Shown one piece after another: positions 17,194 through 26,687 of a stretch of DNA of 61,154 nt. The notes under the pieces were generated by a model. That model made no database searches, was not told the origin of the DNA, and saw only the letters and a program-made list of their open reading frames with translations. This stretch comes from Spirochaetales bacterium (GTDB taxonomy: Bacteria > Spirochaetota > Spirochaetia > DAHUYW01), in contig DAHUYW010000022.1 in assembly GCA_027306915.1 (NCBI GenBank), positions 1 through 61,154 on the forward strand, in the 5' to 3' direction. Positions within the stretch are counted from its first letter, which is position 1. The number at the start of each line of letters is the position of its first letter. The position numbers and the translations under genes were made by a program.

Positions 17194-18277
17194 CGCCCCT
17201 CCCGTACTGGTAGTAGGCCGCGCAGGCCCCCTCGGAGGAAACCATCGGAGCTCCGAGCGGATGCTCGGGCGTGCAAGCCTTGCCGAAGGCCGGACAGTCG
17301 CTGGGCTTCCTTCGCCCCTGGAGGATCTGGCCCGCGATACATACGGACGGCTCCATCGGATGTATCGAGCCCACGTCGAATCGGCGCTCGGCGTCGTAGT
17401 CCGCGAAGGAGGCCCTGAGGCGGTAGCCGCTCCGCGGGATTGTTCCGATCCCGCGCCACTCGCGGTCGCTCACCTCGAAGAGCTCATTCAGCGCTCCTTG
17501 AGCGACCCGGTTTCCCTCCCGGGTGACGACGCGCGAATAGGGGTTCTCCACCCCGTAGCGCCCCTCTTCGAGCGCCTTGACTGCGAGGTAGATCCCCTGC
17601 AGGAGATCGACCGGCTCGAAGCCGGTGACAACGATAGGAACCCGGTAGCGCTCGGCGATCGGCTCGTACTCCCAGTAGCCCATGATCGCGCAGACGTGGC
17701 CCGCCGCGAGGAAGCCCTGCACGCGATTCCCGGCCGAGCCGAGGATCGCCTCCATCGCCGGCGGCACGAGGACGTGCGAGCTTAGGATCGAGAAGTTCCT
17801 CACCCCGAGCCGCCGGGCCTCGAGAACCGCCATCGCGTTGCCGGGAGCGGTGGTCTCGAAGCCCACCGCGAAAAAAACGACCTCCCTGTCCGGATGCTCT
17901 CGCGCCACTTTCAGCGCATCGAGCGGCGAGTAGACCATGCGCACGTCTCCACCTTCCGCCTTCACCGTGAGCAGATCGTCCCGGCTTCCGGGGACGCGGA
18001 GCATGTCGCCGAAGGAGGTGAAGATCACCCCGGGCCGGCGCGCTATCGCAATGGCGCGGTCGATCGAGGCAAGAGGGGTCACGCAGACCGGGCAGCCCGG
18101 TCCGTGCACGAGCGTAACCTCGGCGGGGAGCAGACGGTCGATCCCCGATTTGACGATGGTGTGGGTCTGGCCGCCGCAGATCTCCATGAGCGTCCAGGGG
18201 CGAGTGACGATGCGGCCTATCGCGTCGACGAAGCGGCGCGCCTCCCCCTCCCCCCGGTACTCGTCAACGTACTTCAT
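17174..18277 (-). CDS. hypD: HypD, scaffold for Fe(CN)2CO assembly
   Basis: HypD with HypC builds the iron-cyanide-CO unit. The protein has the CGGQTH and [10 protein letters not shown] motifs and a C-terminal iron-sulfur region with C-x15-C-x6-C ([16 protein letters not shown]) followed by a last cysteine. I start at ATG 18277 (MKYVDEYRG..., 367 residues), the usual HypD N-terminus. An upstream in-frame TTG at 18298 is possible. Either start overlaps the hypC 3' end, so translation is probably coupled. Confidence 0.96.
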   Translation of the reverse strand: MKYVDEYRGEGEARRFVDAIGRIVTRPWTLMEICGGQTHTIVKSGIDRLLPAEVTLVHGPGCPVCVTPLASIDRAIAIARRPGVIFTSFGDMLRVPGSRDDLLTVKAEGGDVRMVYSPLDALKVAREHPDREVVFFAVGFETTAPGNAMAVLEARRLGVRNFSILSSHVLVPPAMEAILGSAGNRVQGFLAAGHVCAIMGYWEYEPIAERYRVPIVVTGFEPVDLLQGIYLAVKALEEGRYGVENPYSRVVTREGNRVAQGALNELFEVSDREWRGIGTIPRSGYRLRASFADYDAERRFDVGSIHPMEPSVCIAGQILQGRRKPSDCPAFGKACTPEHPLGAPMVSSEGACAAYYQYGRGDERAAG

Positions 18278-18527
18278 GACCGTCGCCCGACGCTCCAAGA
18301 AGCTCGTCCATCTCCGCGAGCATCTCGAAGACCTTCTGCGCCTCCTCCTCTTCGACGCGGCTTATCGCGAAACCCGCGTGGGTCATAACGTAGTCGCCCA
18401 CCTTGGCCTCGGGAAGGTAGGAGAGACAGATCTCCTTGATGACGCCGCCGAAGTCCACCCTTCCCATCGAGGTCTCTCCGCTCTCGCTCCGTATCTGTAT
18501 CAACTTGCCGGGTACCGCAAGACACAT
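18264..18527 (-). CDS. hypC: HypC, hydrogenase maturation chaperone
   Basis: This is an 87-residue chaperone that carries the Fe(CN)2CO group from HypD to the HoxH precursor. It starts MCLAVPGK, with the essential Cys2 of the family, then [18 protein letters not shown] and a [13 protein letters not shown] strand, then an acidic helix. The length is normal (75-95). It overlaps hypD by 14 bases and lies 73 bases after hypF. Confidence 0.96.
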   Translation of the reverse strand: MCLAVPGKLIQIRSESGETSMGRVDFGGVIKEICLSYLPEAKVGDYVMTHAGFAISRVEEEEAQKVFEMLAEMDELLGASGDGHEVR

Positions 18528-18600
18528 GTGCCTGCCTCCAGATCATCGTCATTGAGAACGCCGTTTTCGGGATGAACTTTTGTGGTTTCTTCTTCCCCGC

Positions 18601-20949
18601 TCACGCGGGGCGAGCCGCCGCGACGGCCACCTGCCCCACGCCGATGCAGCCGTCGTTCGGCGGGAGCTGCCGGTGCTGAATCACGCGGTGCCCCCCGTCG
18701 GCAAGTCTGCGTGCCGCCCCTTCGAGGAGAAGGCGATTCTGGAAGCACCCGCCGCTCAACGCGACATTTGCCGCCCCGACCCGCCGGGCAATCTCCGCGA
18801 TCGCCTTCACCAACGTCGTGTGGAATCTGAGTGATAGTATATCCTTTTCCGTACCCTTGTGCAAATCCTCGATGAGGGCAAGGAGGAGCGGCCGCCAGTC
18901 AAGGACGAGCGGAACGCCCTCGGGGGAGGCTCCCGCGGCGTTGGCGGTCGCCCAATCGCGGTTGCCCGGCACACCGGAAGCGGCTCGTGGGTCCGCGACC
19001 TCGAAGGGATAGGCGTCCCGCACGCCGCCCTCCCCTCCGCCCGAAGCAGCCCACTCGAGCGCCATGGCCGCCTCACCCTCGAAGGTTGAGCGCTCGCAGA
19101 TCCCGAGGAGCGCGGATACCCCGTCGAAGAGGCGTCCTGCGCTCGTGGTGACGGGAGCGTTCAGGCCGCTTGAGAGCATACGGGCAAGGACGCGGCGAGC
19201 CTCCGGGGCGATCGCGCGGACGATAGCGAGATCCTCCCGTGCAAGTGCCTCCTCGCCGAAGAGCTCCCAGAGGAGGGCCAGGGCTATCCGCGCCGGCTCC
19301 CTCACCGCGGCCTCGCCACCGGGCAACCGGAAGGGGCTCAAGGAGGCAACCCGGGCGAAGCCCCCCGCGTCGCCGAGCAGAAACTCCCCGCCCCACACCG
19401 TCCCGTCGCTCCCGTAGCCGGTTCCGTCCCAGATGACCCCGAGCGCCCGCTCCTCCACGCCGTTTTCGGCCAGACAGGCGGCGAGGTGGGCGTGATGGTG
19501 CTGAACCGCGATCGCCGGCACCCCCCGGGCCGCCGCCGCCTCGACCGCCCACTTCGTCGAGAGGTAATCGCGATGAAGATCGTGGCCGATCGCCGACGGT
19601 TCAGCCTCATAAAGGCGGAGGAAATCGGCGATGACTCGCTCGAAGGCCTCCATCGCCTGCGGGGTCTCGAGATCGCCGATGTGCTGGCTGACGAAGACGC
19701 TCGTCCCGACGCTCAAAGCGATGGCGCTCTTCATATGCGCCCCCACGCCCAGAATCGGCGGCAGCTCGCGGGCCACGCCTACCGGAAGGGGAGCGTAGCC
19801 TCGGGCGCGCCGCAGCAACCGCGGAACTCCCCCCACGATCCACGCGACGCTGTCGTCCACGTGGCGGGCGATCGGCCGGTCGTGCACGAGAAAGAGGTCG
19901 GCGACCTGCCCGAGGCGAGCGAGCGCCTCGCGCTCGTCGATGCAGATCGGCTCATCGCTCAGGTTGCCGCTCGTCGCGACGACCGCGCCCCCGACCTCGG
20001 CGAGAAGGAGGTGATGGAGCGGCGCATAGGGAAGCATGACGCCGAGCGTGGGGCTCCCCGGCGCTACAGCCTCGGCCACCGGCGCATCCGCGAGTCGGGG
20101 CAGCAGCACGATCGGGCACTCCGGCGAGCACAGGAGGGCCGCCGCCTCATGGCTCACCGAGGCGAGCGCTTCGACCTGCGCGAGGGTTCGCGCCATGACG
20201 GCGAAGGGCTTGCGGGGGCGCTCCTTGCGCTGGCGCACGAGGGCGCATGCCTCTTCGCTGCGCGCGTCGGCAACGAGCAGGAAACCCCCGATCCCTTTCA
20301 GTGCGAGACTCGAGCCGCCGCGCACCGCCGCGGCCGCGGCGCGCACCGCCTCGCCGCCCTCGGCGATCACCTCGCCGCGGGGCGTCCACAGCGAAAGCCG
20401 CGGACCGCAGGCAGGGCAGGCGTTCGGCTGCGCGTGAAAGCGGCGATCCTCGGGCCCCTCGTACTCTCGAAGGCAGTCGCGACACATCGCGAAGCGGCGC
20501 ATCGTGGTGTTCGGCCGGTCATAGGGAAGCGCCTCGATTATCGAGAAGCGCGGCCCGCAGTTGGTGCAGTTGGTGAAGGGGTAGCCGTAGCGCCGGTCGC
20601 CGGGGTCGAAGAGCTCGCGGAGGCAGTCGTCGCAGGTCGCGAGGTCGGGAAGAACGACGACGCTCTTCGCGCCGGCCCGGTTGCTCTCACGGATCTCGAA
20701 CCCGCGGTAGCCAGCGGGCGGAAGCCAGGCCGCATCGAGCGACAGGATCACCGCGCGCTGCGGCTTCTCGGAGCGAAGGCGATCGAGAAAGCTCTCGAGC
20801 GCGGCGCGCGCGCCTTCGACCTCGGCGATCACCCCCTGCGTGTCGTTCGCCACCCACCCGGCAAGCGAGAGGCTCGCCGCAAGGCGGTAGACGAAGGGCC
20901 GAAAGCCGACGCCCTGCACCGCCCCGCGGATGTCGACCTGGAGGCGCAT
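18601..20949 (-). CDS. hypF: HypF, carbamoyltransferase for hydrogenase maturation
   Basis: HypF moves the carbamoyl group of carbamoyl phosphate to HypE. From the ATG at 20949 the product has 782 residues. An acylphosphatase domain (VQGVGFRPFVYRLA) comes first, then two zinc fingers (CDDC...NCTNCGP and CRDC...ACPACGP). A YrdC-like domain and a Kae1-like domain with VQHHHAHLAACLAE and ALSGGCFQNRLL follow. GGAG precedes this ATG by four bases. An in-frame ATG at 21081 would add a low-complexity 44-residue leader unlike HypF. It is the first gene of hypFCDE and diverges from the sugar ABC operon. Confidence 0.96.
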   Translation of the reverse strand: MRLQVDIRGAVQGVGFRPFVYRLAASLSLAGWVANDTQGVIAEVEGARAALESFLDRLRSEKPQRAVILSLDAAWLPPAGYRGFEIRESNRAGAKSVVVLPDLATCDDCLRELFDPGDRRYGYPFTNCTNCGPRFSIIEALPYDRPNTTMRRFAMCRDCLREYEGPEDRRFHAQPNACPACGPRLSLWTPRGEVIAEGGEAVRAAAAAVRGGSSLALKGIGGFLLVADARSEEACALVRQRKERPRKPFAVMARTLAQVEALASVSHEAAALLCSPECPIVLLPRLADAPVAEAVAPGSPTLGVMLPYAPLHHLLLAEVGGAVVATSGNLSDEPICIDEREALARLGQVADLFLVHDRPIARHVDDSVAWIVGGVPRLLRRARGYAPLPVGVARELPPILGVGAHMKSAIALSVGTSVFVSQHIGDLETPQAMEAFERVIADFLRLYEAEPSAIGHDLHRDYLSTKWAVEAAAARGVPAIAVQHHHAHLAACLAENGVEERALGVIWDGTGYGSDGTVWGGEFLLGDAGGFARVASLSPFRLPGGEAAVREPARIALALLWELFGEEALAREDLAIVRAIAPEARRVLARMLSSGLNAPVTTSAGRLFDGVSALLGICERSTFEGEAAMALEWAASGGGEGGVRDAYPFEVADPRAASGVPGNRDWATANAAGASPEGVPLVLDWRPLLLALIEDLHKGTEKDILSLRFHTTLVKAIAEIARRVGAANVALSGGCFQNRLLLEGAARRLADGGHRVIQHRQLPPNDGCIGVGQVAVAAARPA

Positions 20950-21159
20950 GATCTCCCGCGCGCGGCGGGTGCCGGCCGCGCGGCTTACACCACCGCCGCT
21001 GCTCGCGCCCCCCGCCTCCACTGCTTCATGGTGCCGAGAGATTCCCCCGCCCGGCTCCGGCTTCCTCTTCGCGCTGCCCATCCCGCCCCATTCTCGGTGG
21101 ACCGGTGCCGGGTGTCAACCAGAGTCGGATTTGTCCAGCTTTGTTCGGGAACAGTCATC

Positions 21160-21189
21160 TTGTGCGGTTCTGTCTATGGACGCTATCAT
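21160..21189 (+). promoter_or_regulatory. Candidate promoter of the sugar ABC operon
   Basis: TTGTGC (21160-21165), an 18-base spacer and TATCAT (21184-21189, 5 of 6) lie about 66 bases before the binding-protein ATG. The -35 is weak. The region 20950-21255 also holds the hypF promoter, which I could not locate. Confidence 0.3.
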
Positions 21190-21255
21190 TGAGGAGAAAT
21201 CGATTATCGTCTGTGTCCATGCGGCGCGTTCCGCGTGGCAAGAGAGGGGAAAGGT

Positions 21256-22500
21256 ATGAAAACACGTGTAATGCTCTTTGCAGCGGCAGCGCTGCTTCTT
21301 TCGGCATCCCTCCTATGGGCGGGAGGAAGCCAGGAAAAGGGAGCGGCAGCCGGCGGGAAGCCGGTGCAAATCACGCTCGGGTATTCGGGCGGAGTCTGGA
21401 TCGAGAAGTACTTCGATCAGGTCCTCTCGCAGCTACCGCCTTCGTTGAACGGGATCACGGTGAAGAAGGTCGTCTACCCGACCTATGATGACCTGCTCAA
21501 CACGCTCCCGTCGCAGGTGGCGGCAAAGACAAACCCGGACGTCCTCTACTGGACCAACGAGCAGCTCGCGGAATATGTCGGGAATGGGGTCCTCGCCAAC
21601 CTGAACAGCCTCGTGAGCGCGAATAGGATCGACCTTGGCCAGTTCTACTCAGGCCTCGTGAGCGGATGGACCATGGACGGGGCGCTGTACGGCGTGCCGT
21701 TCAACGGACAGGATTCCGCCCTCGTCGTCAACCTCGGGCTCCTGAAAAAGGCGGGAATCGAAGCGCCGCCAACCTCGATGGCCGAGCTGCGCGCGGACGC
21801 CCTTCAAATCAAGCAGAAGACCGGAGACACGGGAGTCGTGCTGCTCGACAATCTCTTTCACATCTCGCAATACGTCTACGCCTTCGGCGGTGGCTGGGGC
21901 TACGGAAAGACTATCGACACCCCCCAGAACGCCCAGGGGCTCCAGTTCCTCGTCGACCTCTTCACCAAGGACAAGTCCGCGGCGACCGCCAAGCAGCTCG
22001 GGGCGGCCTGGGATGGGGAGGCCTTCGCCAAGGGAACCGTTGGCTTCTCGACAGGCGGGCCGTGGTACATCGGCTACATGCAGCAAGCGGGCCCGAAGGT
22101 CGACTACACCCTTCTTCCGATTCCGACAAGCGCGGGAGGAACGACCATGGTGACCTATGGAGGCGGGCTTTCGGTCTTTAAGAACGCCGCGGATAAGGCG
22201 GCCGCCGGCAAGCTCATCGCCTACCTTACCGATGACGCCAACATGAAGCTCATGGCCACGAGCGGCCTCAAGTACCTGCCCGCGAAGACCAGCTACATGG
22301 ATCTCTACATCAAGATGGTGCCCCAGTTCGCGCCGCTGAAGGATGCCTTCTTCAAGGGCCGCGGGCTCGACTATCCGCCCAACGTCACCGGCTTCGGAGA
22401 CGATCTCGTGAAGGGCTTCGAGCAGATGATCTTTCAGACCAGCCCTCTCACCCCGGCCGAGCTTCTGTCCCAGCTCCAGAGCAAGTACGGCTCGAAGTAG
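21256..22500 (+). CDS. Sugar ABC transporter substrate-binding protein
   Basis: This is a family 1-like extracellular solute-binding protein (414 residues). The signal peptide MKTRVMLFAAAALLLSASLL ends in WAGGSQEKG, a mature start I associate with spirochaete binding proteins. The usual lipobox cysteine is absent, so it may be periplasmic and free. The mature part has the family pattern DVLYWTNEQLAEYVGNG, GVPFNGQDSAL and a C-terminal AELLSQLQSKYG. I start at ATG 21256 after an AAAGG site, since earlier codons lack a signal sequence. Two permease genes follow after a strong stem-loop. The glycosidase-like gene at the end suggests an oligosaccharide or uronide substrate. Confidence 0.92.
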   Translation: MKTRVMLFAAAALLLSASLLWAGGSQEKGAAAGGKPVQITLGYSGGVWIEKYFDQVLSQLPPSLNGITVKKVVYPTYDDLLNTLPSQVAAKTNPDVLYWTNEQLAEYVGNGVLANLNSLVSANRIDLGQFYSGLVSGWTMDGALYGVPFNGQDSALVVNLGLLKKAGIEAPPTSMAELRADALQIKQKTGDTGVVLLDNLFHISQYVYAFGGGWGYGKTIDTPQNAQGLQFLVDLFTKDKSAATAKQLGAAWDGEAFAKGTVGFSTGGPWYIGYMQQAGPKVDYTLLPIPTSAGGTTMVTYGGGLSVFKNAADKAAAGKLIAYLTDDANMKLMATSGLKYLPAKTSYMDLYIKMVPQFAPLKDAFFKGRGLDYPPNVTGFGDDLVKGFEQMIFQTSPLTPAELLSQLQSKYGSK

Positions 22501-22520
22501 GGCCGCGTCCACAGTCCCTT

Positions 22521-22546
22521 GCGCCCGGCGGCAGCCCGCCGGGCGC
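22521..22546 (+). other. Intercistronic stem-loop after the binding-protein gene
   Basis: A perfect 11-bp stem (GCGCCCGGCGG / CCGCCGGGCGC) with the loop CAGC lies 20 bases after the stop and 19 bases before the permease ATG. Like the malE-malF intercistronic hairpins, it probably stabilises the upstream mRNA or partly terminates, so that binding protein exceeds permease. No U-tract follows. Confidence 0.7.
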
Positions 22547-22565
22547 CTCCCGCGCTGGAACGAAA

Positions 22566-23468
22566 ATGGTGATCACCCCTCGCCGCTTGCGGGAAACCGG
22601 AGCAGCCTATCTCCTGCTCGCGCCCGCACTCATGCTGCTCGCTGTCTGGTTCGCCTATCCGATCGTCTCATCGGTCCTCCTCAGCTTTGAGAAGGTGAAC
22701 ATCTTCCACTATGCCGACCGTAGCTTCGCGGCCCTGGGGAACTACCGCTCCCTGTTCGCCGATCCGCTGTTCGGCAGCACCATCCGAATCACGCTCACCT
22801 TCGTGCTTCTCGTCGTTCCGGCCCAGACAATCCTGGCACTCCTCGCTGCGCTCATCTTGAACGGCGCGCGCAAGGGACGGACCTTCTTTCGGACCGCCTT
22901 CTTCATCCCCTACGTCACCTCGACCGTCGCGGTGACCGCGGTGTTCATGGACCTTTTCACCGTACGACATCCCTTGCCGCGCCTGCTCGCGCTCGTGGGG
23001 ATACCCGACGTAAGCTGGTACGCCGACGTCCATCTCGCGTTGCCCTTCATTGCGTTGATCTACGTTTGGATGAACATCGGACTCTACATGGTGATCTTTC
23101 TCTCCGGGCTTCAGTCCATCTCGCGCGAGCTGCAGGAAGCGGCCATGGTCGACGGCGCGAGCCGCGGCCAGGTCTTTTGGCGCGTCACCCTGCCGCTCCT
23201 GCGGCCCTTCACCTTCTTCGTGCTCGTCTCAGGGATCATCCAGGCCTTCCAGGTCTTTGACCAGGCCTACGTCGTCTCCGGGGGGACGGTCCTCGGCGGG
23301 CCGGCCGGGGCGACCAGCACGATAGTCATCTACATCTTTGCGGAGGCCTTCCGCTATAACCGGCTGGGAAGCGCGAGCTCGGCGGCCGTGATCCTGCTCG
23401 TTGTCGTCTCGGCTGCGACCGCCATCCTGCGCTCGATCTTTCGGGAGGAGGCCGCAGTTGCCCGATAA
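22566..23468 (+). CDS. Sugar ABC transporter permease (MalF-like)
   Basis: This inner-membrane permease (300 residues, about six helices) starts with a basic segment and a hydrophobic helix (AAYLLLAPALMLLAVWFAYP). The EAA loop that contacts the ATPase reads LQEAAMVDGASRGQVFWRVT followed by LPLLRP near residue 195. It partners the MalG-like gene, which overlaps its end. No ATPase gene is in this operon, so a shared MsiK/UgpC-type ATPase elsewhere is expected. Confidence 0.93.
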   Translation: MVITPRRLRETGAAYLLLAPALMLLAVWFAYPIVSSVLLSFEKVNIFHYADRSFAALGNYRSLFADPLFGSTIRITLTFVLLVVPAQTILALLAALILNGARKGRTFFRTAFFIPYVTSTVAVTAVFMDLFTVRHPLPRLLALVGIPDVSWYADVHLALPFIALIYVWMNIGLYMVIFLSGLQSISRELQEAAMVDGASRGQVFWRVTLPLLRPFTFFVLVSGIIQAFQVFDQAYVVSGGTVLGGPAGATSTIVIYIFAEAFRYNRLGSASSAAVILLVVVSAATAILRSIFREEAAVAR

Positions 23469-24357
23469 CATTCCAGGCCGGACTCAGGCGCCATCCTCCG
23501 TCGGCCGCTCCCCGATCCGAGCGCCCCGAGCCCTGTCCGGCCGCAGCCGAGCTGCGCTCGCCCGGACCGCAAGCCTCGCCGCGGCAGGCCTCGTCGCCGT
23601 CATTCTCCTCGTGCCGCTTCTCTACGCCCTGTACGCCTCCTTCGAGCCGGTGCAATTCTACGGCCGCTTCGTCGGACTTTCGAGCCTGACTCCCGACAAC
23701 TATCGCCAGGTGGTCACCCTGGTCCCCATCCTCCGGTGGTATCTCAACACCCTTATCGTCACCGCCATCATCATCGCCGGGAACTTTCTCGTGAACACGC
23801 CGGCAGGCTACGCCCTCGCCCGGCTCAACTTCGTGGGACGCAAGGTCGTCTTCGGGCTCATTCTTTCGATCATGATGGTCCCGCTCCAGGCCTATCTCAT
23901 TCCACTCTACCTCATGGTCGCCGGGCTTGGATGGTTGAACAGCTACAAGGCGCTGACCGTCCCGTTCATCGTCTACAGCTTCTTCATCTTCTTGATGCGC
24001 CAGTACTTTCTCACCATACCGCGCGAGCTGGACGACGCGGCCGAGGTGGACGGCCTTGGGAAGATCGGGACCTTCGTGCGGATCGCCCTGCCCCTCGCTC
24101 CGTCGGCGATAGTCACGCAGGTCGTCCTCGGCTTCACGATGACCTGGAACAGCTTCCTCATCCCGGTGACCATGACCAACGATCCGAGCTATTTCGTGCT
24201 CACGGTCGGCCTGAACACGTTGAAGTCGCAGTACTACGATTTCCCCACCGTTACCATGGCGGGGGTGATCCTTCTCACCATCCCGGTGATCGCGGTCTTC
24301 GTGACGTTCCAGCGCTTCATCGTCCCAAGCCTCGCCTCGAGCGGCCTGAAGGGATAG
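23458..24357 (+). CDS. Sugar ABC transporter permease (MalG-like)
   Basis: This second permease has 299 residues and six helices. The EAA motif is LDDAAEVDGLGKIGTFVRIA followed by LPLAP. The TTG at 23458 is my start: GGAGGAGG lies 7 bases before it, and it overlaps the upstream gene by 11 bases, giving coupling. The N-terminal 40 residues are Pro/Arg/Ser-rich and longer than usual. The C-terminus ends in the QRFIVPSLASSGLKG pattern typical of MalG-like proteins. Confidence 0.92.
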   Translation: MPDNIPGRTQAPSSVGRSPIRAPRALSGRSRAALARTASLAAAGLVAVILLVPLLYALYASFEPVQFYGRFVGLSSLTPDNYRQVVTLVPILRWYLNTLIVTAIIIAGNFLVNTPAGYALARLNFVGRKVVFGLILSIMMVPLQAYLIPLYLMVAGLGWLNSYKALTVPFIVYSFFIFLMRQYFLTIPRELDDAAEVDGLGKIGTFVRIALPLAPSAIVTQVVLGFTMTWNSFLIPVTMTNDPSYFVLTVGLNTLKSQYYDFPTVTMAGVILLTIPVIAVFVTFQRFIVPSLASSGLKG

Positions 24358-24370
24358 AGAGCTCGAGCAC

Positions 24371-26644
24371 ATGGGACGAAGAGCATCTGCGGGGAGCGAC
24401 CGCGAGGGGTTCGACGTCGGCAGCCGCGCCGCATCCGGCGGCCGCTTCCTTCCGGCGTGCCTCTCGCGCGGAGGGCTTTCGATAAGCTTTGTGCCTCACG
24501 GCGAGGAGAGCGGAATCGCGATCGCACGCGACGCGTCGGTCGTCGCGACCTGCCGCCGCCCCCTCGGGATCAGACTCTTTGATTCCTCGGGCGATCGAGG
24601 ATGCTTCGCTGCCGGCTACGCACAGGCGTCCGTGAGGGGCTCTCGCGCACGGGCCGCCGGCAGCCTGAAGGCCGAAGGGGTCTCCTTTGAGTTCGAGGAC
24701 CTCTTCGAGATCGCACCCGGAGAAGCAAGGCTGCGGCGCACGGTGCGGGTCGCCGGTAGCGTCGAGAAGCTCGGCTTTCTCTCGTTCTTCGATCTTGCGC
24801 CCGCAGATGCCGGGCTCCCAGACTCCGCACGCTCAGGAGCGACCGTCGACGATCTTTGGTTCATCCCCGGCCTCTGGTACGGCAGAAACGAGCATGTGCC
24901 GACCTGGGCCATCGGTGCCCCGGCGACGCGGCGGAAAGCTTCCGACATCCTCTTTCGCGAAGATCGGCTGGCGCTCCCCCTTGCCCTCCGCTACGACGAG
25001 CGCGACGGGAGCTACCTGAGCTTGAGTCACCTCGGCGCAACCCCGACGACCATCCCGGAAGACGACAACGATGCCCCGCTCGTCGACGGCAGGCTCGCCT
25101 TCGGCTCCTTCGGCCTCACCGACCGGGGCGCTTGCCTCTCCTTCTGGTTTCCGGGGACGGAGGGCGAAACCCTCTACGCCCCCATGTGGTGTATCGAGCG
25201 GGGGAATCGCCAATCCGACTCGCCCGTCAATCCGTTTGCAGGAAAGCACGCGCTAGCGCGCACTCAAGGCTGGATCCGCCGCGGGCATCCCGTTGCGGAC
25301 CGCTTCACGCACAGCTACACCCTGCGCATCGAGAGCGGGAGCGCGGCGGGCTTCGCCGATGCTGCAAGCCTAGCCTGGCGCCGCCTGTGGAGCGCCTACC
25401 ACCCCGCCGTGAAGCGGGCGCCTCTCCGGCGCATCGAGCAGGTCAGCATCGAGCTGCTTGAGCGGCTGCTGGTCGAATCCGGCGAAGCCGCGGGGATCCC
25501 CACCTGGATCGACTGCTTCACGGGGAAACCAGGGAAGCTCCAGAACGAGCTCAGCATAGGCTTCGTCTCACGGAACCTCGAGGTCGCGCTCGTGCTCCTC
25601 GAGGCGGGAAGGCGGCGACGCTTTCCCCTGCTGCGGGCAAAGGGCGAGCGCGTCGTCGACTTCTGGACCGCTCGAGGCGGAACCGGGCTTTCGCATACCG
25701 AGTACGACTACCGGACGGGCGCCTGGGCCGACTATCGAAGCGAGAATGGCGAGCCCTTTGTCTACCTGCGCGACCAATCGGAGGCTCACCGCGTCTGTCT
25801 CGCTTGCTGCGCGAGCGAGCGCCGACGGGGGGTTGCACGAGGCGCTTGGCTCACGTGGGCCCGCTCCTACGGAGACTGGCTTCTCGCGCACCAGAACCCG
25901 GACGGCTCCTTCTATCGCTCGTATGCGCTGAGCGGCCGCCCTGCGTCGACCTCGACCGCGGACTCGAGCCACGTCGTCGCCTTCCTGTGCGATCTGGCCT
26001 CGGCCACCGGGGAGGGAGTCTATCTCAGCTGCGCGCTTCGCACCGCCGGCCACCTGTGGAACGCCTTTCACAGGGAGGGGCTCTACTTCGGCGGCACCCT
26101 GGATAACCCCGATTGCATCGACAAGGAGGCCTCGGCCCTGGCGCTCGACGGCTACCTCCGCCTCTACGAGAGCACACGCGACCGGCAGTGGCTGGAGGCG
26201 GCCGACCGCTCGGCGAGATGGTGCGAGACCTGGATCATTGCCTGGGAGATCCCGATGCCGACCGAGCCTGAGGTGCCCCGCTTCTATGCTCCGGGACACA
26301 CGACGGTCGGGCTCCAGCTCATCACCACCGGCTTCTCGGCGGTAGACATGTTCCTCGGGCGCCAGGCGGGCGACTTCCTGCGTCTGGCCCGCTACACCGG
26401 CGACCGCCACTGGACCGAGGCAGCGCGCATTCTCCTCCACAACACGAAGTGCATGGTGCAGGTGCACGGCGAGCACGGCTATGCTCACGACGGATTTCAG
26501 ATCGAGCACTGGGCGATCGGCCGCGGGCGAGGCTACGGCCTCAACTCGGGTTGGCTTCCCTGGGTCTCTTCGAGCCACGCGATAAGCATTTGGACGCGGA
26601 GCCTGCGAAAGAGCCGGGCCGGGATTCCAAAACGATTGATGTGA
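24371..26644 (+). CDS. Large glycosidase-like protein with an (alpha/alpha)6-type C-terminal half
   Basis: This 757-residue protein of unknown specificity is encoded 13 bases after the permeases. The first half (about 1-330) is mostly beta strands, like the beta-sandwich of some glycosidases. The second half carries helix-pair repeats typical of six-hairpin enzymes, with QNPDGSFYRSY (near 515), DSSHVVAFLCDLA, GGTLDNPDCIDKEAS and RFYAPGHTTVG. There is no signal peptide, so it acts inside the cell on imported sugar. Candidate acids are visible but I cannot name the catalytic pair or a GH family. The start ATG 24371 has only a weak GAGCAC leader. Confidence 0.7.
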   Translation: MGRRASAGSDREGFDVGSRAASGGRFLPACLSRGGLSISFVPHGEESGIAIARDASVVATCRRPLGIRLFDSSGDRGCFAAGYAQASVRGSRARAAGSLKAEGVSFEFEDLFEIAPGEARLRRTVRVAGSVEKLGFLSFFDLAPADAGLPDSARSGATVDDLWFIPGLWYGRNEHVPTWAIGAPATRRKASDILFREDRLALPLALRYDERDGSYLSLSHLGATPTTIPEDDNDAPLVDGRLAFGSFGLTDRGACLSFWFPGTEGETLYAPMWCIERGNRQSDSPVNPFAGKHALARTQGWIRRGHPVADRFTHSYTLRIESGSAAGFADAASLAWRRLWSAYHPAVKRAPLRRIEQVSIELLERLLVESGEAAGIPTWIDCFTGKPGKLQNELSIGFVSRNLEVALVLLEAGRRRRFPLLRAKGERVVDFWTARGGTGLSHTEYDYRTGAWADYRSENGEPFVYLRDQSEAHRVCLACCASERRRGVARGAWLTWARSYGDWLLAHQNPDGSFYRSYALSGRPASTSTADSSHVVAFLCDLASATGEGVYLSCALRTAGHLWNAFHREGLYFGGTLDNPDCIDKEASALALDGYLRLYESTRDRQWLEAADRSARWCETWIIAWEIPMPTEPEVPRFYAPGHTTVGLQLITTGFSAVDMFLGRQAGDFLRLARYTGDRHWTEAARILLHNTKCMVQVHGEHGYAHDGFQIEHWAIGRGRGYGLNSGWLPWVSSSHAISIWTRSLRKSRAGIPKRLM

Positions 26645-26649
26645 TCCGT

Positions 26650-26670
26650 CGCCGGAACTCCCGCCCGGCG
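26650..26670. terminator. Hairpin between convergent glycosidase-like and lipoprotein genes
   Basis: CGCCGG-N9-CCGGCG sits in the 43-base gap between two converging genes and could end both transcripts. It lacks a U-tract on either strand. Confidence 0.45.
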
Positions 26671-26687
26671 CCCTCTATCGCGCCCGG

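Noticed and set aside
20950..21081. Longer N-terminus of HypF from an upstream ATG
   Set aside because: The added 44 residues are low complexity and precede the normal acylphosphatase start, while the downstream ATG has a ribosome site.
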